Shown here in pieces: positions 51,695-60,257 of a DNA stretch of 64,000 nucleotides. Below the pieces are notes generated by a model, which was given only the letters and a program-made list of their open reading frames with translations, made no database searches and was not told the DNA's origin. Position numbers and translations under genes: made by a program. Position 1 is the first letter of the stretch. Every line of letters starts with the position of its first letter. Origin of the DNA: Marinomonas transparens (GTDB taxonomy: Bacteria > Pseudomonadota > Gammaproteobacteria > Pseudomonadales > Marinomonadaceae); the NCBI RefSeq assembly GCF_016463975.1, contig NZ_JAEMNX010000001.1:1-64000 (forward strand), written 5' to 3'.

Positions 51695-52984
51695 TCAAAC
51701 TGACTGCGAGGCGATCACAATAGGTTCCAATTGCTTCGCCAAATTCAATAATAGCTGATCCATGCCATTACTTGCTGTTAGCATAAGTCCCATGGGTTCC
51801 TGCTGGAAGCTAAATGGCAAAGAAATACTACAGCCATTTAGCACATTCGCTAACGATGTATTGCGTAAGCACAACAAATTCAAACGATCGTATTCAGCAT
51901 CTTTTTCTAAATCAGACAACCTAGGCGCCGTAACAGCCACGGTTGGTAACACAAAAACAGTATTAGGCTCTTCCTGTGCCATTTGCTGAATAAAGTCATT
52001 TCGAGCGTATTGAGTCTGCAGAAAATCCTCCGCATTAATAGTATTTGCACGCGCTATGCGGGAAGCAACTCTAGGGTCAATTTCTTCTTTATCCATAGCA
52101 TAACATTTTCCATAATAAGCCTTACTTTCATACGCTGAAAACTGCCATACTGGTAATGTTTTGTATGTTTCTAATGCAGGAATAAACCGCCTTTCAATCA
52201 CAACGCCAGCCTTCTCAAGGCGTGTTAATACCTGATTGAAACCCTCTTCAATCAATGCGTCTAAGTCATTCATACCGAAGTTATTTGGTACAACTAACGT
52301 CACTTGAGAAAGCTCTGTATCGCTCTTTATAGCAGACGTTTTTGTGCTATCCGTTGCCGACAATATATGCCACAGTAATTCACATTCATCGACTGTTTTT
52401 GTAATAGGGCCTATCGAATCAAGCGAGTCCGACAATGGCAAACAGCCTTCTCTCGACACCGTTTCCTGAGAGGGCTTAAAACCCGTTAAACCACAAAATG
52501 CAGCAGGAATACGCAAAGAGCCACCAGTATCAGTGCCAAGTGCAGCATCAGCAGCACCTAAGGCAACACTCGCCGCTCCACCACTCGTTGATCCTCCAGT
52601 GATACGACCGGGCTTAATAGGGTTATCTGGCGTACCATAATGCGGGTTCAATCCTAATCCAGAATACGCCAGCTCTGTCATATTGGTGTGGCACAAGAAA
52701 CTAGCACCCGCCTTTCTCAATAATGCAACAGCGGCAGCATCTTGGTCAGCCCGCTGTTGATCGATAAAAATCGACCCAGCTCGCGTCTTATAACCTTCTA
52801 CTTGGAACAGGTCTTTAATCGAAACAATCGCTCCGTTAAGCGCCCCCTGTTGCGGCTTAACATAATCAAAAAGCTCAGTGAAAACAGCTTTCCCTTTGGT
52901 ATCAAGAACCTCTAGAGCATTCTGCCACTTTGACTCTAGTTCTCGACCTTGCCAAATAAAAATAGGACCATTTGGGTTCGTCAT
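51695..52984 (-). CDS. amidase signature family hydrolase
   Basis: 429 residues. Catalytic Lys57 (SIKDLF), the GGSTSGG loop at 130-136 and the nucleophile Ser156 (TDTGGSLR) make the complete Ser-cisSer-Lys triad. It hydrolyses an amide bond to acid and ammonia or amine; GatA-like, allophanate hydrolase-like and other amidases share this domain. No GatBC or allophanate C-terminal domain is present. Last gene of DctP-DctQ-DctM-DUF2848-amidase, three bases after the DUF2848 gene, so it probably acts on the imported compound. Confidence 0.88.
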   Translation of the reverse strand: MTNPNGPIFIWQGRELESKWQNALEVLDTKGKAVFTELFDYVKPQQGALNGAIVSIKDLFQVEGYKTRAGSIFIDQQRADQDAAAVALLRKAGASFLCHTNMTELAYSGLGLNPHYGTPDNPIKPGRITGGSTSGGAASVALGAADAALGTDTGGSLRIPAAFCGLTGFKPSQETVSREGCLPLSDSLDSIGPITKTVDECELLWHILSATDSTKTSAIKSDTELSQVTLVVPNNFGMNDLDALIEEGFNQVLTRLEKAGVVIERRFIPALETYKTLPVWQFSAYESKAYYGKCYAMDKEEIDPRVASRIARANTINAEDFLQTQYARNDFIQQMAQEEPNTVFVLPTVAVTAPRLSDLEKDAEYDRLNLLCLRNTSLANVLNGCSISLPFSFQQEPMGLMLTASNGMDQLLLNLAKQLEPIVIASQSV

Positions 52985-52987
52985 ACA

Positions 52988-53641
52988 TTAGCTCACTACG
53001 GGTAATTCTTTGGTGATGTATTCACATGAAATAGTACGATTTAATATCGGGTCATGAATACTCATACGAAATTTTTCTGTGCGACGCACACCGCCAATCG
53101 CTGGGCAAGTTCCACACAACATAGCACTGCCTTCAGACAACTCCCCCTTCTCTACCAATTCCATCAATGGGCGGATATTTGCCAACGAACCTTTTTGATA
53201 TTGTGTCCAACCTTCGCCTTCATCCACCCAAGATTCGATAAGTAATTCATCCAGATGATCAGCCACTTCTTCAAAATCCCATAGTGAGGAAGAAACAGGC
53301 TTTGCCGATACTTGTTTTGAATGGGCAACAGAATAGGCTTCTAGCTTTCTATCAGTATGATCCGAAGCAACACCCAACCACAGTTTTCCTTGCGCTTTAA
53401 TAATTAATGGCTCAACTTCCCCAGACGTATCACCACTTAACACTTCAACTGTCGACTCCTGCGTCACTAACAAGTTAGAAGCACGGTAAAACAAAGGCAC
53501 GGTCGACGGTGGAGCCACACCAATTTCAGCTAACTCGTCGATATGTTCTTGAACAAATGCCATGTCTCGCGCTGTCCACCCAGCAATCACTAAATGCTTA
53601 ATATCAAACTGTTTCGTTGATCCATTAACATTAAAAAACAT
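52988..53641 (-). CDS. DUF2848 family protein
   Basis: 217 residues with the family pattern HLVIAGWTARDMAFVQEHIDELAEIGVAPPSTVPLFYRA near the N-terminus and AMLCGTCPAIGGVRRTEKFRM near the C-terminus. The fold is related to fumarylacetoacetate hydrolases (lyase or hydrolase type). The activity is not established. It sits between the TRAP permease (gap 8 bases) and the amidase (gap 3 bases), so a common pathway is likely. Confidence 0.87.
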   Translation of the reverse strand: MFFNVNGSTKQFDIKHLVIAGWTARDMAFVQEHIDELAEIGVAPPSTVPLFYRASNLLVTQESTVEVLSGDTSGEVEPLIIKAQGKLWLGVASDHTDRKLEAYSVAHSKQVSAKPVSSSLWDFEEVADHLDELLIESWVDEGEGWTQYQKGSLANIRPLMELVEKGELSEGSAMLCGTCPAIGGVRRTEKFRMSIHDPILNRTISCEYITKELPVVS

Positions 53642-53649
53642 AAAAATCC

Positions 53650-54930
53650 TTAGAAATTATCAGGTAAATAAAGAGAAATACTTGGATAGGCAATCAATAG
53701 AATAATCATCAGGATCATCACGCCAACATAAGGCAAACTCCCCATAACAACATCTGCAATCTTGCCGTTCTTACGAGCAGAATTCACAACGTACAAATTC
53801 AAACCAACAGGCGGGGTAATCAATGCCATCTCAACTAAAATGATCATTAAAATTCCAAACCAAATTTTGTCATAGCCCAGCTCAACAATAATTGGAACCA
53901 CAATAGGAATAGTCGCCACCATCAGCGACAAGGTTTCAATGAAGAACCCCAACACTATGTACATTAAGACAATGATCAATAGAGTCGCTATCGCGCTTAG
54001 CCCAAGACCTGCCAACATTTGCTGTAATGTCCGACCTACACCCGCCGCTGTTAAAGCAAAATTAAGGACATAAGCCCCTAATACCACTAACATGATCATG
54101 GCTGTAATACGGATGGTTCCTGATAAGCTGTCGAGCAGCATTTGCTTCGAAAATGCCTTATAAGCCAACGCAAGAACAAGCGCAATTAACACACCAATGG
54201 CAGCGGCCTCAGTTGGTGTGGCCCAACCAAGATAAATAGAACCAACTATGCTGAACAACAAAATAAGCACGGGCAAAAGAGACTTCAACGCGACAAACTT
54301 TTCTTTCCAGCTACTATGCTGCTTTGGCCCTCCTAAACTAGGCCAAAGGGAGCAAATGATGACAGTAACTATCATAAACATCAGCGCCATAGCTATGCCA
54401 GGCGCAATGCCTGCAAGAAAAAGCTTGGGGATAGAACTTTCAGTCAAAAAACCATAGACGATCAGGTTAATAGAAGGCGGGATTAAAATACCCAAGGTGC
54501 CACCAGCGGCAATAGAGCCAGTGAATAAACGTTGGTCGTAACCTAGTTTTTCCGCTTGTGGTGTTGCAACGGTTGCTACCGTAGCCGCTGTTGCAACAGA
54601 AGAACCCGACGTCGCCGAAAACATGGTCGCTGTTGCAATGTTGGCGTGAATCAAACCACCCGGCAACCAAGAAACCCAAGCATTCAGTGCACCATAGGTT
54701 TTCTGAGCAACCCCACTGCGCAATAAAATTTCACCAATCAACACAAACAAAGGCACTGCAATAAGCGTTGAGTGATTAGAAAAAGACCATAGAACCTGAC
54801 CTAACCCTCGCATTAAAGGAAATGGACTAAAAAACTCGTCTATGCCAAACGCCAATAGGAATAACACAATACCAACAGGGATAGATAAAGAGAGCAGCCC
54901 TAATAGACCAAAAAACGTAAAAGGAATCAT
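53650..54930 (-). CDS. TRAP transporter large permease (DctM)
   Basis: 426 residues, about twelve membrane helices. DctM motifs: ATSGSSVATAATVATVATPQ, GGTLGILIPPSINLIVYG, WATPTEAAAIGVLIALV. Overlaps the DctQ stop by ATGA. Channel for the solute bound by the DctP protein of this operon. Confidence 0.93.
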   Translation of the reverse strand: MIPFTFFGLLGLLSLSIPVGIVLFLLAFGIDEFFSPFPLMRGLGQVLWSFSNHSTLIAVPLFVLIGEILLRSGVAQKTYGALNAWVSWLPGGLIHANIATATMFSATSGSSVATAATVATVATPQAEKLGYDQRLFTGSIAAGGTLGILIPPSINLIVYGFLTESSIPKLFLAGIAPGIAMALMFMIVTVIICSLWPSLGGPKQHSSWKEKFVALKSLLPVLILLFSIVGSIYLGWATPTEAAAIGVLIALVLALAYKAFSKQMLLDSLSGTIRITAMIMLVVLGAYVLNFALTAAGVGRTLQQMLAGLGLSAIATLLIIVLMYIVLGFFIETLSLMVATIPIVVPIIVELGYDKIWFGILMIILVEMALITPPVGLNLYVVNSARKNGKIADVVMGSLPYVGVMILMIILLIAYPSISLYLPDNF

Positions 54931-55460
54931 GACTCAGTCCCCGTTCCAATGATGTCATCGACTTGGTCATATTTATGCTGAACGACCAAGCAAACAGCGC
55001 AAACCAGCAACGCCAATGAAGTGACAGCAAACCATATCCAACCAGCCATCCAGATAGATTGAGGAATAATCAGTGGTGTCTCTAATGAAGTATTAGCAAG
55101 TGACTGACGCTGAAAGCTTTTTTCAACAACAGGAACAACATAATAAGCGGCATATAAGGCTACAAATGAGGTAGCACTGAGCGCAATAAGATCTGCAATT
55201 GAGCGTCCAGGTGCCTTACTTTTGTTTCTTAGAATATCAATACGTACATGCGCTTTTTCTGTTAATGCATAGCAAATCCCCCAACTAGAGACAGATGCCA
55301 TGACATAACCTGAAATTTCTTCAGAGCCCCCAAAGCTAATGCCAAATTCTCGCAACAGGATATCAACAAGAATGAGGAGAATGCAGGCCAATAACACTAG
55401 GCCTGCAGCAATCGCCACTCCATTATTGATACGCTTTAAGTAATCAATAATGCGCATCAT
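54927..55460 (-). CDS. TRAP transporter small permease (DctQ)
   Basis: 177 residues, four membrane helices (GVAIAAGLVLLACILLILVDILLRE; EISGYVMASVSSWGICYAL). The ribosome binding site GGAGG overlaps the stop codon of the preceding binding-protein gene. ATG 55460 and 55457 are both possible. Coupled to DctM by ATGA overlap. Confidence 0.9.
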   Translation of the reverse strand: MMRIIDYLKRINNGVAIAAGLVLLACILLILVDILLREFGISFGGSEEISGYVMASVSSWGICYALTEKAHVRIDILRNKSKAPGRSIADLIALSATSFVALYAAYYVVPVVEKSFQRQSLANTSLETPLIIPQSIWMAGWIWFAVTSLALLVCAVCLVVQHKYDQVDDIIGTGTES

Positions 55461-55465
55461 GGCGA

Positions 55466-56530
55466 CTAGCCTCCAGTCGCAGAGACTTGAAGACCAACCG
55501 TCTTGCCTACGCTACCATTCCACTCATTGACCCAGCTATCACCAGCACGGTCGGCCCAGTCAGGTAAGACTTTGGAGGTCAGTATGTTTTTAGCATGGGC
55601 CAGATCTGCATCACTGGGTTCAACCAGTGCCATACTATGGCTTGGCCCTTTGCTACACTCACCATTTCCGGTTAAACAAGCCACATCTTGATCAAGATCA
55701 CTCTGTGCTGAATCCCAGACTGGTTTTTCAAATTTGGTCGCCACTTCAGCCTGAAGAAATGCTTGTTGTTCGCTTGAAAGGTCGTTCCATTTATCTAAGT
55801 TAATGGCAGTCACCACAGGATCCCATCCACCTAGAGGTATGGTCATCAATGTAGTGGTTACTTCCCACCAACCCGCACTATAGCCTGATCCCGCACCTGT
55901 AACAGCGCAATCGATAACACCACGCTGTAAAGCGCCAGGGACTTCACCGAAGCCAATATTGACACTTTGCGCACCTAACGCATCTAAGAATTTTGCCGTC
56001 ATTCGACCCGAAGCACGTATTTTCAAACCAGACAAATCATCTAGAGACGACACTGGGGCCTTACAGAACACGACTTGTGGTGGGTAAGGAACAATAGCCA
56101 ATACTTTAGAGTTGAAGGCGGTCTCATAAATTTTTCCGACCATTGGGCGAGCCGCATTGACCATTTTATGCACCTCTTCTGCGGTATTAGCAACTAAAGG
56201 AACATCTAGACCTTCTAATGCAGGCGCATCAGCAACAGCATAGTCACCCACTGTCATACCAATATCAAAAACGCCATCACCCAACATACGAAAAACATCA
56301 CCACCACCAATTCCCATTTGATCATGGGTTGTCATGGAAACACTAAATTCGCCCTTGCTGTCATTCGGGAGTGTATTGGTCCAGAAAGGTTGTTCGAATT
56401 GCTTATAAAGCGGCAAACTACTCCAACTACCAACAATAGAAAGCGACTCTCCCGCAACGGTTTTACCTGCGAAAAGCGCCCCCGCTAAAATAAAGGGAAT
56501 ACTCGTTCTGCATATATTCTGCTTAGTCAT
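55466..56530 (-). CDS. TRAP transporter substrate-binding protein (DctP)
   Basis: 354 residues with a Sec signal (SIPFILAGALFAGKTVAGES) and a DctP fold (LKIRASGRMTAKFLDALGAQSVNIGFGEVPGALQRGVIDCAVTG). Two cysteines near 290 (VACLTGNGECSKG) probably form a disulfide in a short insert. The linked amidase and DUF2848 protein suggest an amide or lactam ligand. Divergent from the LysR gene, which has paired dyads in the gap. Sister transporter genes occur at 16800 and 58649. Confidence 0.9.
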   Translation of the reverse strand: MTKQNICRTSIPFILAGALFAGKTVAGESLSIVGSWSSLPLYKQFEQPFWTNTLPNDSKGEFSVSMTTHDQMGIGGGDVFRMLGDGVFDIGMTVGDYAVADAPALEGLDVPLVANTAEEVHKMVNAARPMVGKIYETAFNSKVLAIVPYPPQVVFCKAPVSSLDDLSGLKIRASGRMTAKFLDALGAQSVNIGFGEVPGALQRGVIDCAVTGAGSGYSAGWWEVTTTLMTIPLGGWDPVVTAINLDKWNDLSSEQQAFLQAEVATKFEKPVWDSAQSDLDQDVACLTGNGECSKGPSHSMALVEPSDADLAHAKNILTSKVLPDWADRAGDSWVNEWNGSVGKTVGLQVSATGG

Positions 56531-56549
56531 AATCCTGTCCTATTTTGTG

Positions 56550-56598
56550 AATTTGTTAGTGACAAATTTTTCTTATATACCTCAAAAGACAAATTGTC
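56550..56598. promoter_or_regulatory. two ACAAAT dyads between dctP and LysR genes
   Basis: AATTTGT-N5-ACAAATT at 56550-56568 and GACAA-A-TTGTC at 56588-56598. Both share GACAAAT(T), which occurs at 56561 and 56588 (27 bp apart). Candidate LysR sites in the divergent promoter region. Confidence 0.5.
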
Positions 56599-56722
56599 CT
56601 CAGATAGGCTGAGTTCAGTGTTGAACGACCAAGCGATAAAGTCAATTCGCTATTTTCTTTCTAAAGTGATAAAAAAAACCGATCACCTGTATAGAAAATG
56701 CAAAAATAAAGAGTCCCTAAAT

Positions 56723-57607
56723 ATGAATTTCGACCAATTAAAAACCTTCCTTTGGGTCGCAAAGTTAGGCGGAGTAAGAAGAGCTGCCAAGCAAATGAAC
56801 TTATCTCAACCGGCTGTATCGGCAAGAATTTCAGCATTAGAAGAAGAGCTGGGAATTAAACTGTTTGATCGCCAAAAAAGCGGTGTTGTGCTGACAAAAG
56901 AAGGCTTATTACTAAGGTCACATGCAGAACGAGTGGAAAGCTACCTGTCACAGATAAGAGCAGAATTAACACCATCAGAAGAAGTAAAGGGCACATTACG
57001 AATCGGCGTGGCAGAAACCATTGCGCAATCCTGGTTATCTGAGTTTCTCTCAGCTCTCAGAAAACATTACCCAAAGCTGGTTGTTGAGCTTTCTGTCGAT
57101 ATAACCATGAATTTACGTGATCAACTATTAAGCCGAAATATGGACGTCGTCATTCTCATGGGCCCCCTATCTGAGGGGAATGTCGAAAACATCATCTTAC
57201 CTTCGTTTAAACTTGGCTGGTTCTGTCATCCATCGACTAAAAATCAGGATCTAGGCAGCACACCCATTATTTCGTTTTCTAGGCTCTCTCGCCCTTATCA
57301 AGAACTCATGTCTGAACTTATGCAACGTTATCGAGAAGTGGGGCAGGTTTTTCCATCTACGTCACTGTCAACCACCTTCGAAATGATCGCTGCCGGCATT
57401 GGCGTTGGTGTTCTGCCCATACAACTTGCTCAGCGATTTATTGAAACAAAGCGCCTCATTCCTTTTAATCCAGGCTGGGTTCCGAATGACCTTATTTTCA
57501 CGGCATCTTACTTAAATGACCCGCTGGATCATACCGTACATCAGGTTGCAAAATTAGCTCTTCAAATTGCAGAGGAATATGACCAGAGAACGAACATGGC
57601 TTTTTGA
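56723..57607 (+). CDS. LysR-family regulator between the two uptake operons
   Basis: 294 residues from ATG 56723, where the HTH begins (NFDQLKTFLWVAKLGGVRRAAKQMNLSQPAVSARIS); the 43 residues of the longer frame are not LysR-like. Similar to the regulator at 50727, indicating a duplication. Divergent from the TRAP-amidase operon (gap holds two dyads) and 107 bases before the oxoprolinase operon in the same direction, so it may govern one or both. Confidence 0.9.
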   Translation: MNFDQLKTFLWVAKLGGVRRAAKQMNLSQPAVSARISALEEELGIKLFDRQKSGVVLTKEGLLLRSHAERVESYLSQIRAELTPSEEVKGTLRIGVAETIAQSWLSEFLSALRKHYPKLVVELSVDITMNLRDQLLSRNMDVVILMGPLSEGNVENIILPSFKLGWFCHPSTKNQDLGSTPIISFSRLSRPYQELMSELMQRYREVGQVFPSTSLSTTFEMIAAGIGVGVLPIQLAQRFIETKRLIPFNPGWVPNDLIFTASYLNDPLDHTVHQVAKLALQIAEEYDQRTNMAF

Positions 57608-57713
57608 TAAAAAAAAGTGATCAAATAACACAAAAAAACACGATTAGACTTTATGTCGGCGCTAGATCTATTCTTAATTACGACAAGATGTGGCAATAAT
57701 AAGGAAAACGTAG

Positions 57714-58514
57714 ATGAAACAATCTGAATCACCTTTACTGCAACAAACTCGTGAATTGCGCCAAGCTATTCGCAGTAATGACCATACAGGGCCAACCAGT
57801 GGTCTTGTCACTGGCGCTATGCAAGGGAACGTGGTCATTTTGCCGGCCGATTGGGCCAATGAATTCTTACTTTTTTGTCAAAAGAACCCTGTCTCTTGTC
57901 CACTCATTGGTGTTTCTGAAATCGGTGATTATCGTCTTCCAGAATTAGCGACAGACATAGACATACGCCATGACCTTCCCGAATATTATGTCCACCGTAA
58001 TGGGGAGATGGTCGAAAGTCGTTCAGACATCGCAAACTTATGGCAAGACGATATGGTGGTATTTGTTTTAGGCTGTTCTTTTTCTTTCGAGCACGCGCTT
58101 TCTCAAGCTGGGCTAGCACCAAGAAACATTGAAGAAAACGTCAATGTTTCTATGTATGAAACCAACATAGCAACAACGCCAGCAGGGCGTTTCTTTGGCA
58201 ACACGGTCGTCACCATGCGTCCATACAAACCAAAAGATGCCATTCGTGCCATTCAAATCACCACACGCTTTCCAAAAGCACATGGCGCGCCTTTGCACTT
58301 CGGCACACCACAAGAGATAGGTATACACGACCTAAGCCAGCCAGACTTTGGCGAGCCGGTCACAGTAAAAGACGGTGAAATACCTGTTTTTTGGGCCTGT
58401 GGCGTCACACCTCAAGTCGCAATACGTAATGCCAAACCACCGATTTGCATTACTCATGCACCGGGGAAAATGCTTATTACTGATATTTTAGATACCGATT
58501 TGGCCGTTCTTTAA
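57714..58514 (+). CDS. DUF1445 hydro-lyase family protein (YcsI / D-glutamate cyclase type)
   Basis: 266 residues, the full family length, with the motifs [19 protein letters not shown] near 25-45, [25 protein letters not shown] and [16 protein letters not shown]. The D-glutamate cyclase domain of vertebrate mitochondria belongs to this family and interconverts D-glutamate and 5-oxo-D-proline. In Bacillus subtilis ycsI lies with ycsF-kipI-kipA, the pxpABC homologues. Here it heads a TRAP-pxpABC operon, so a 5-oxoproline or D-glutamate reaction is likely. AAGGA lies before ATG 57714. Confidence 0.88.
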   Translation: MKQSESPLLQQTRELRQAIRSNDHTGPTSGLVTGAMQGNVVILPADWANEFLLFCQKNPVSCPLIGVSEIGDYRLPELATDIDIRHDLPEYYVHRNGEMVESRSDIANLWQDDMVVFVLGCSFSFEHALSQAGLAPRNIEENVNVSMYETNIATTPAGRFFGNTVVTMRPYKPKDAIRAIQITTRFPKAHGAPLHFGTPQEIGIHDLSQPDFGEPVTVKDGEIPVFWACGVTPQVAIRNAKPPICITHAPGKMLITDILDTDLAVL

Positions 58515-58561
58515 TGACTGACATCGACTTATAAAATAATTGCATTACTGATACGCAAAAG

Positions 58562-58583
58562 CTTATGAAAAAGAACTCATAAG
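58562..58583 (+). other. hairpin between the DUF1445 and dctP genes
   Basis: CTTATGA and TCATAAG pair around eight bases in the 134-base gap, with no T-run. It may be an mRNA processing or stabilising element. An extra promoter for dctP in this gap cannot be excluded. Confidence 0.35.
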
Positions 58584-58648
58584 TTAAAAATGTAACACCA
58601 CTAAAAACCACTAACTTAATAAAAACAGAGCCTTAAAAGGAACAAGAT

Positions 58649-59611
58649 ATGTTAAAACTAACCAGCGCGTTACTTATTGGTGGACTCGTTTCCACTGCCA
58701 GCTTTGCAGCAAAATGGCACATGCCAACACCTTATGGTGACGGTAATCTTCCAACGCAAATTGCTTATGACTTTGCAAACGAGATTAAAGCTCAAACCAA
58801 TGGCGATTTAGACATCACAGTTCACTCTGGTGCCTCTTTGGTTAAGCACACAGAAATTCCACGCTCAGTAAAAACCGGCCAAGTGCAAATGGGTGAGATT
58901 TTTTTGGGTATTTTGGGTAATGAAAACCCTGTTTACAAACACGATAACATTCCATTTTTAGCCACGACTTATGCCGATGCTAAAAAATTATGGGAGGCAG
59001 CGAAACCTGCTGTTGCGAAACAACTCGATAAAGACGGTATGATTTTACTTTATACGGTTGCTTGGCCTGCTCAAGGTCTTTATAGCAAGAATGCAGTAAA
59101 TACACTAGCCGACCTAAAAGGCACAAAAATGCGTGCATATAGCCCATCAACTTCTCGCCTTGCAGACCTCATGGGAACAACTCCAACGACAATTCAAGTC
59201 CCTGATATCCCCCAAGCATTTAGTACTGGCATCATTCAAGCGATGGTAACATCTCCCTCAACAGGTGTTGGCAGCCAAGCTTGGGATTATGTTAATTACT
59301 ATACGGACATAAAAGCATGGATACCTAAAAACATCGTTATCGTAAACAAACGAGCATTCCGCCGTTTAGATAAAGCAACACAGAAAATTGTCATGGACGC
59401 AGCCGCAAAGGCCGAAGCGGCTGGTTGGACAAAAGTCGTTGAACGCGCTAAAAAAGATACTAAAATTCTGATTGAGAACGGCATGAAGGTCACTGAGCCA
59501 TCAGCTGAGCTTGTAGCAGAATTAAAAGCCATTGGTAAAACAATGACAGAAGAATGGAAAGCCGAAGACCCTAAAGCGGTTGGTGACATTCTATCGAACT
59601 ACAATAAATAA
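58649..59611 (+). CDS. TRAP transporter substrate-binding protein (DctP)
   Basis: 320 residues with a Sec signal (LTSALLIGGLVSTASFA). DctP motifs: AKWHMPTPYGDGNLPTQIAYDFANEIK, KMRAYSPSTSRLADLMGTTPTTIQVPDIPQAFSTG with the ligand-contact arginine. Placed between a D-glutamate-cyclase-like gene and pxpABC; 5-oxoproline, D-glutamate or a relative is the proposed ligand. AAAAGGAA precedes the ATG. An unusual long hairpin separates it from the permease gene. Confidence 0.9.
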   Translation: MLKLTSALLIGGLVSTASFAAKWHMPTPYGDGNLPTQIAYDFANEIKAQTNGDLDITVHSGASLVKHTEIPRSVKTGQVQMGEIFLGILGNENPVYKHDNIPFLATTYADAKKLWEAAKPAVAKQLDKDGMILLYTVAWPAQGLYSKNAVNTLADLKGTKMRAYSPSTSRLADLMGTTPTTIQVPDIPQAFSTGIIQAMVTSPSTGVGSQAWDYVNYYTDIKAWIPKNIVIVNKRAFRRLDKATQKIVMDAAAKAEAAGWTKVVERAKKDTKILIENGMKVTEPSAELVAELKAIGKTMTEEWKAEDPKAVGDILSNYNK

Positions 59612-59635
59612 CCTGTAGTAAAAGAGTCCTCCCAA

Positions 59636-59714
59636 TACCGCCTAGTGACTTTTGTCCGGATAGTTTGTTTAGAGACTTTTCTAAATAAGCATATCCATGA
59701 CAACCTAGGCGGTA
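59636..59714 (+). repeat. branched inverted repeat between dctP and dctQ
   Basis: TACCGCCTAG (59636-59645) and CTAGGCGGTA (59705-59714) are perfect inverted repeats. Between them TTTAGA/TCTAAA (59668-59685) forms an inner hairpin. No T-run. Probably a 3' stabiliser or attenuator of the binding-protein message. Confidence 0.5.
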
Positions 59715-59738
59715 CCTTCTTCTCAAAAAGTGAACACT

Positions 59739-60257
59739 ATGAGCCAATTAAAAGAAAAACTTTACCTATGCTCTGGCCTATTATCTGGGTTGTGTATCGT
59801 TATTATTACTCTCCTGTTACTGGCCCAAATTATCGGGCGCTTTATAGGCTTTATTGTGCCATCAGCAGAAGACTTTGCTGGTTATGCGCTTGCCGCTTCA
59901 ACCTTTCTTGGACTGGCTTATACTTTTCGCGAAGGTGGCCATATTCGTGTGACCCTTTTAATACAGCGTTTATCACCATTGCCTCGTCAAATCCAGGAAG
60001 GCGTCATTCTTGCTCTGTCTTTTGCCTTGCTGTGCTTCTTATCTTATTCATGCATTTATATGGTTTACGAATCTTATATTTATAACGAAGTATCTTATGG
60101 CTATATACCCGTTCCGTTATGGATTCCTCAGGTTCCCGTTGCCGTTGGCATGATCGCTTTAAACCTCGCGGTATTAGACGCATTAATTATGGCACTACGT
60201 GGAAAACAACCAACATACAGCACGCTAGAAGACGAATTATCTTTGGAGGAAATCTAA
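59739..60257 (+). CDS. TRAP transporter small permease (DctQ)
   Basis: 172 residues from ATG 59739 (GTG 59730 also possible; neither has a strong ribosome binding site). Four membrane helices (CSGLLSGLCIVIITLLLLAQIIGRF; DFAGYALAASTFLGLAYTF). The last base of its TAA is the first base of the DctM start (TAATG), so translation is coupled. Overlapping frame on 59645-60085 is a shadow. Confidence 0.88.
   Translation: MSQLKEKLYLCSGLLSGLCIVIITLLLLAQIIGRFIGFIVPSAEDFAGYALAASTFLGLAYTFREGGHIRVTLLIQRLSPLPRQIQEGVILALSFALLCFLSYSCIYMVYESYIYNEVSYGYIPVPLWIPQVPVAVGMIALNLAVLDALIMALRGKQPTYSTLEDELSLEEI

Noticed and set aside
59645-60085. 146-codon frame overlapping dctQ
   Set aside because: It lies in another frame of a clear DctQ gene, and the product has no recognisable family and an Arg/Tyr/Trp/Cys-rich shadow composition.
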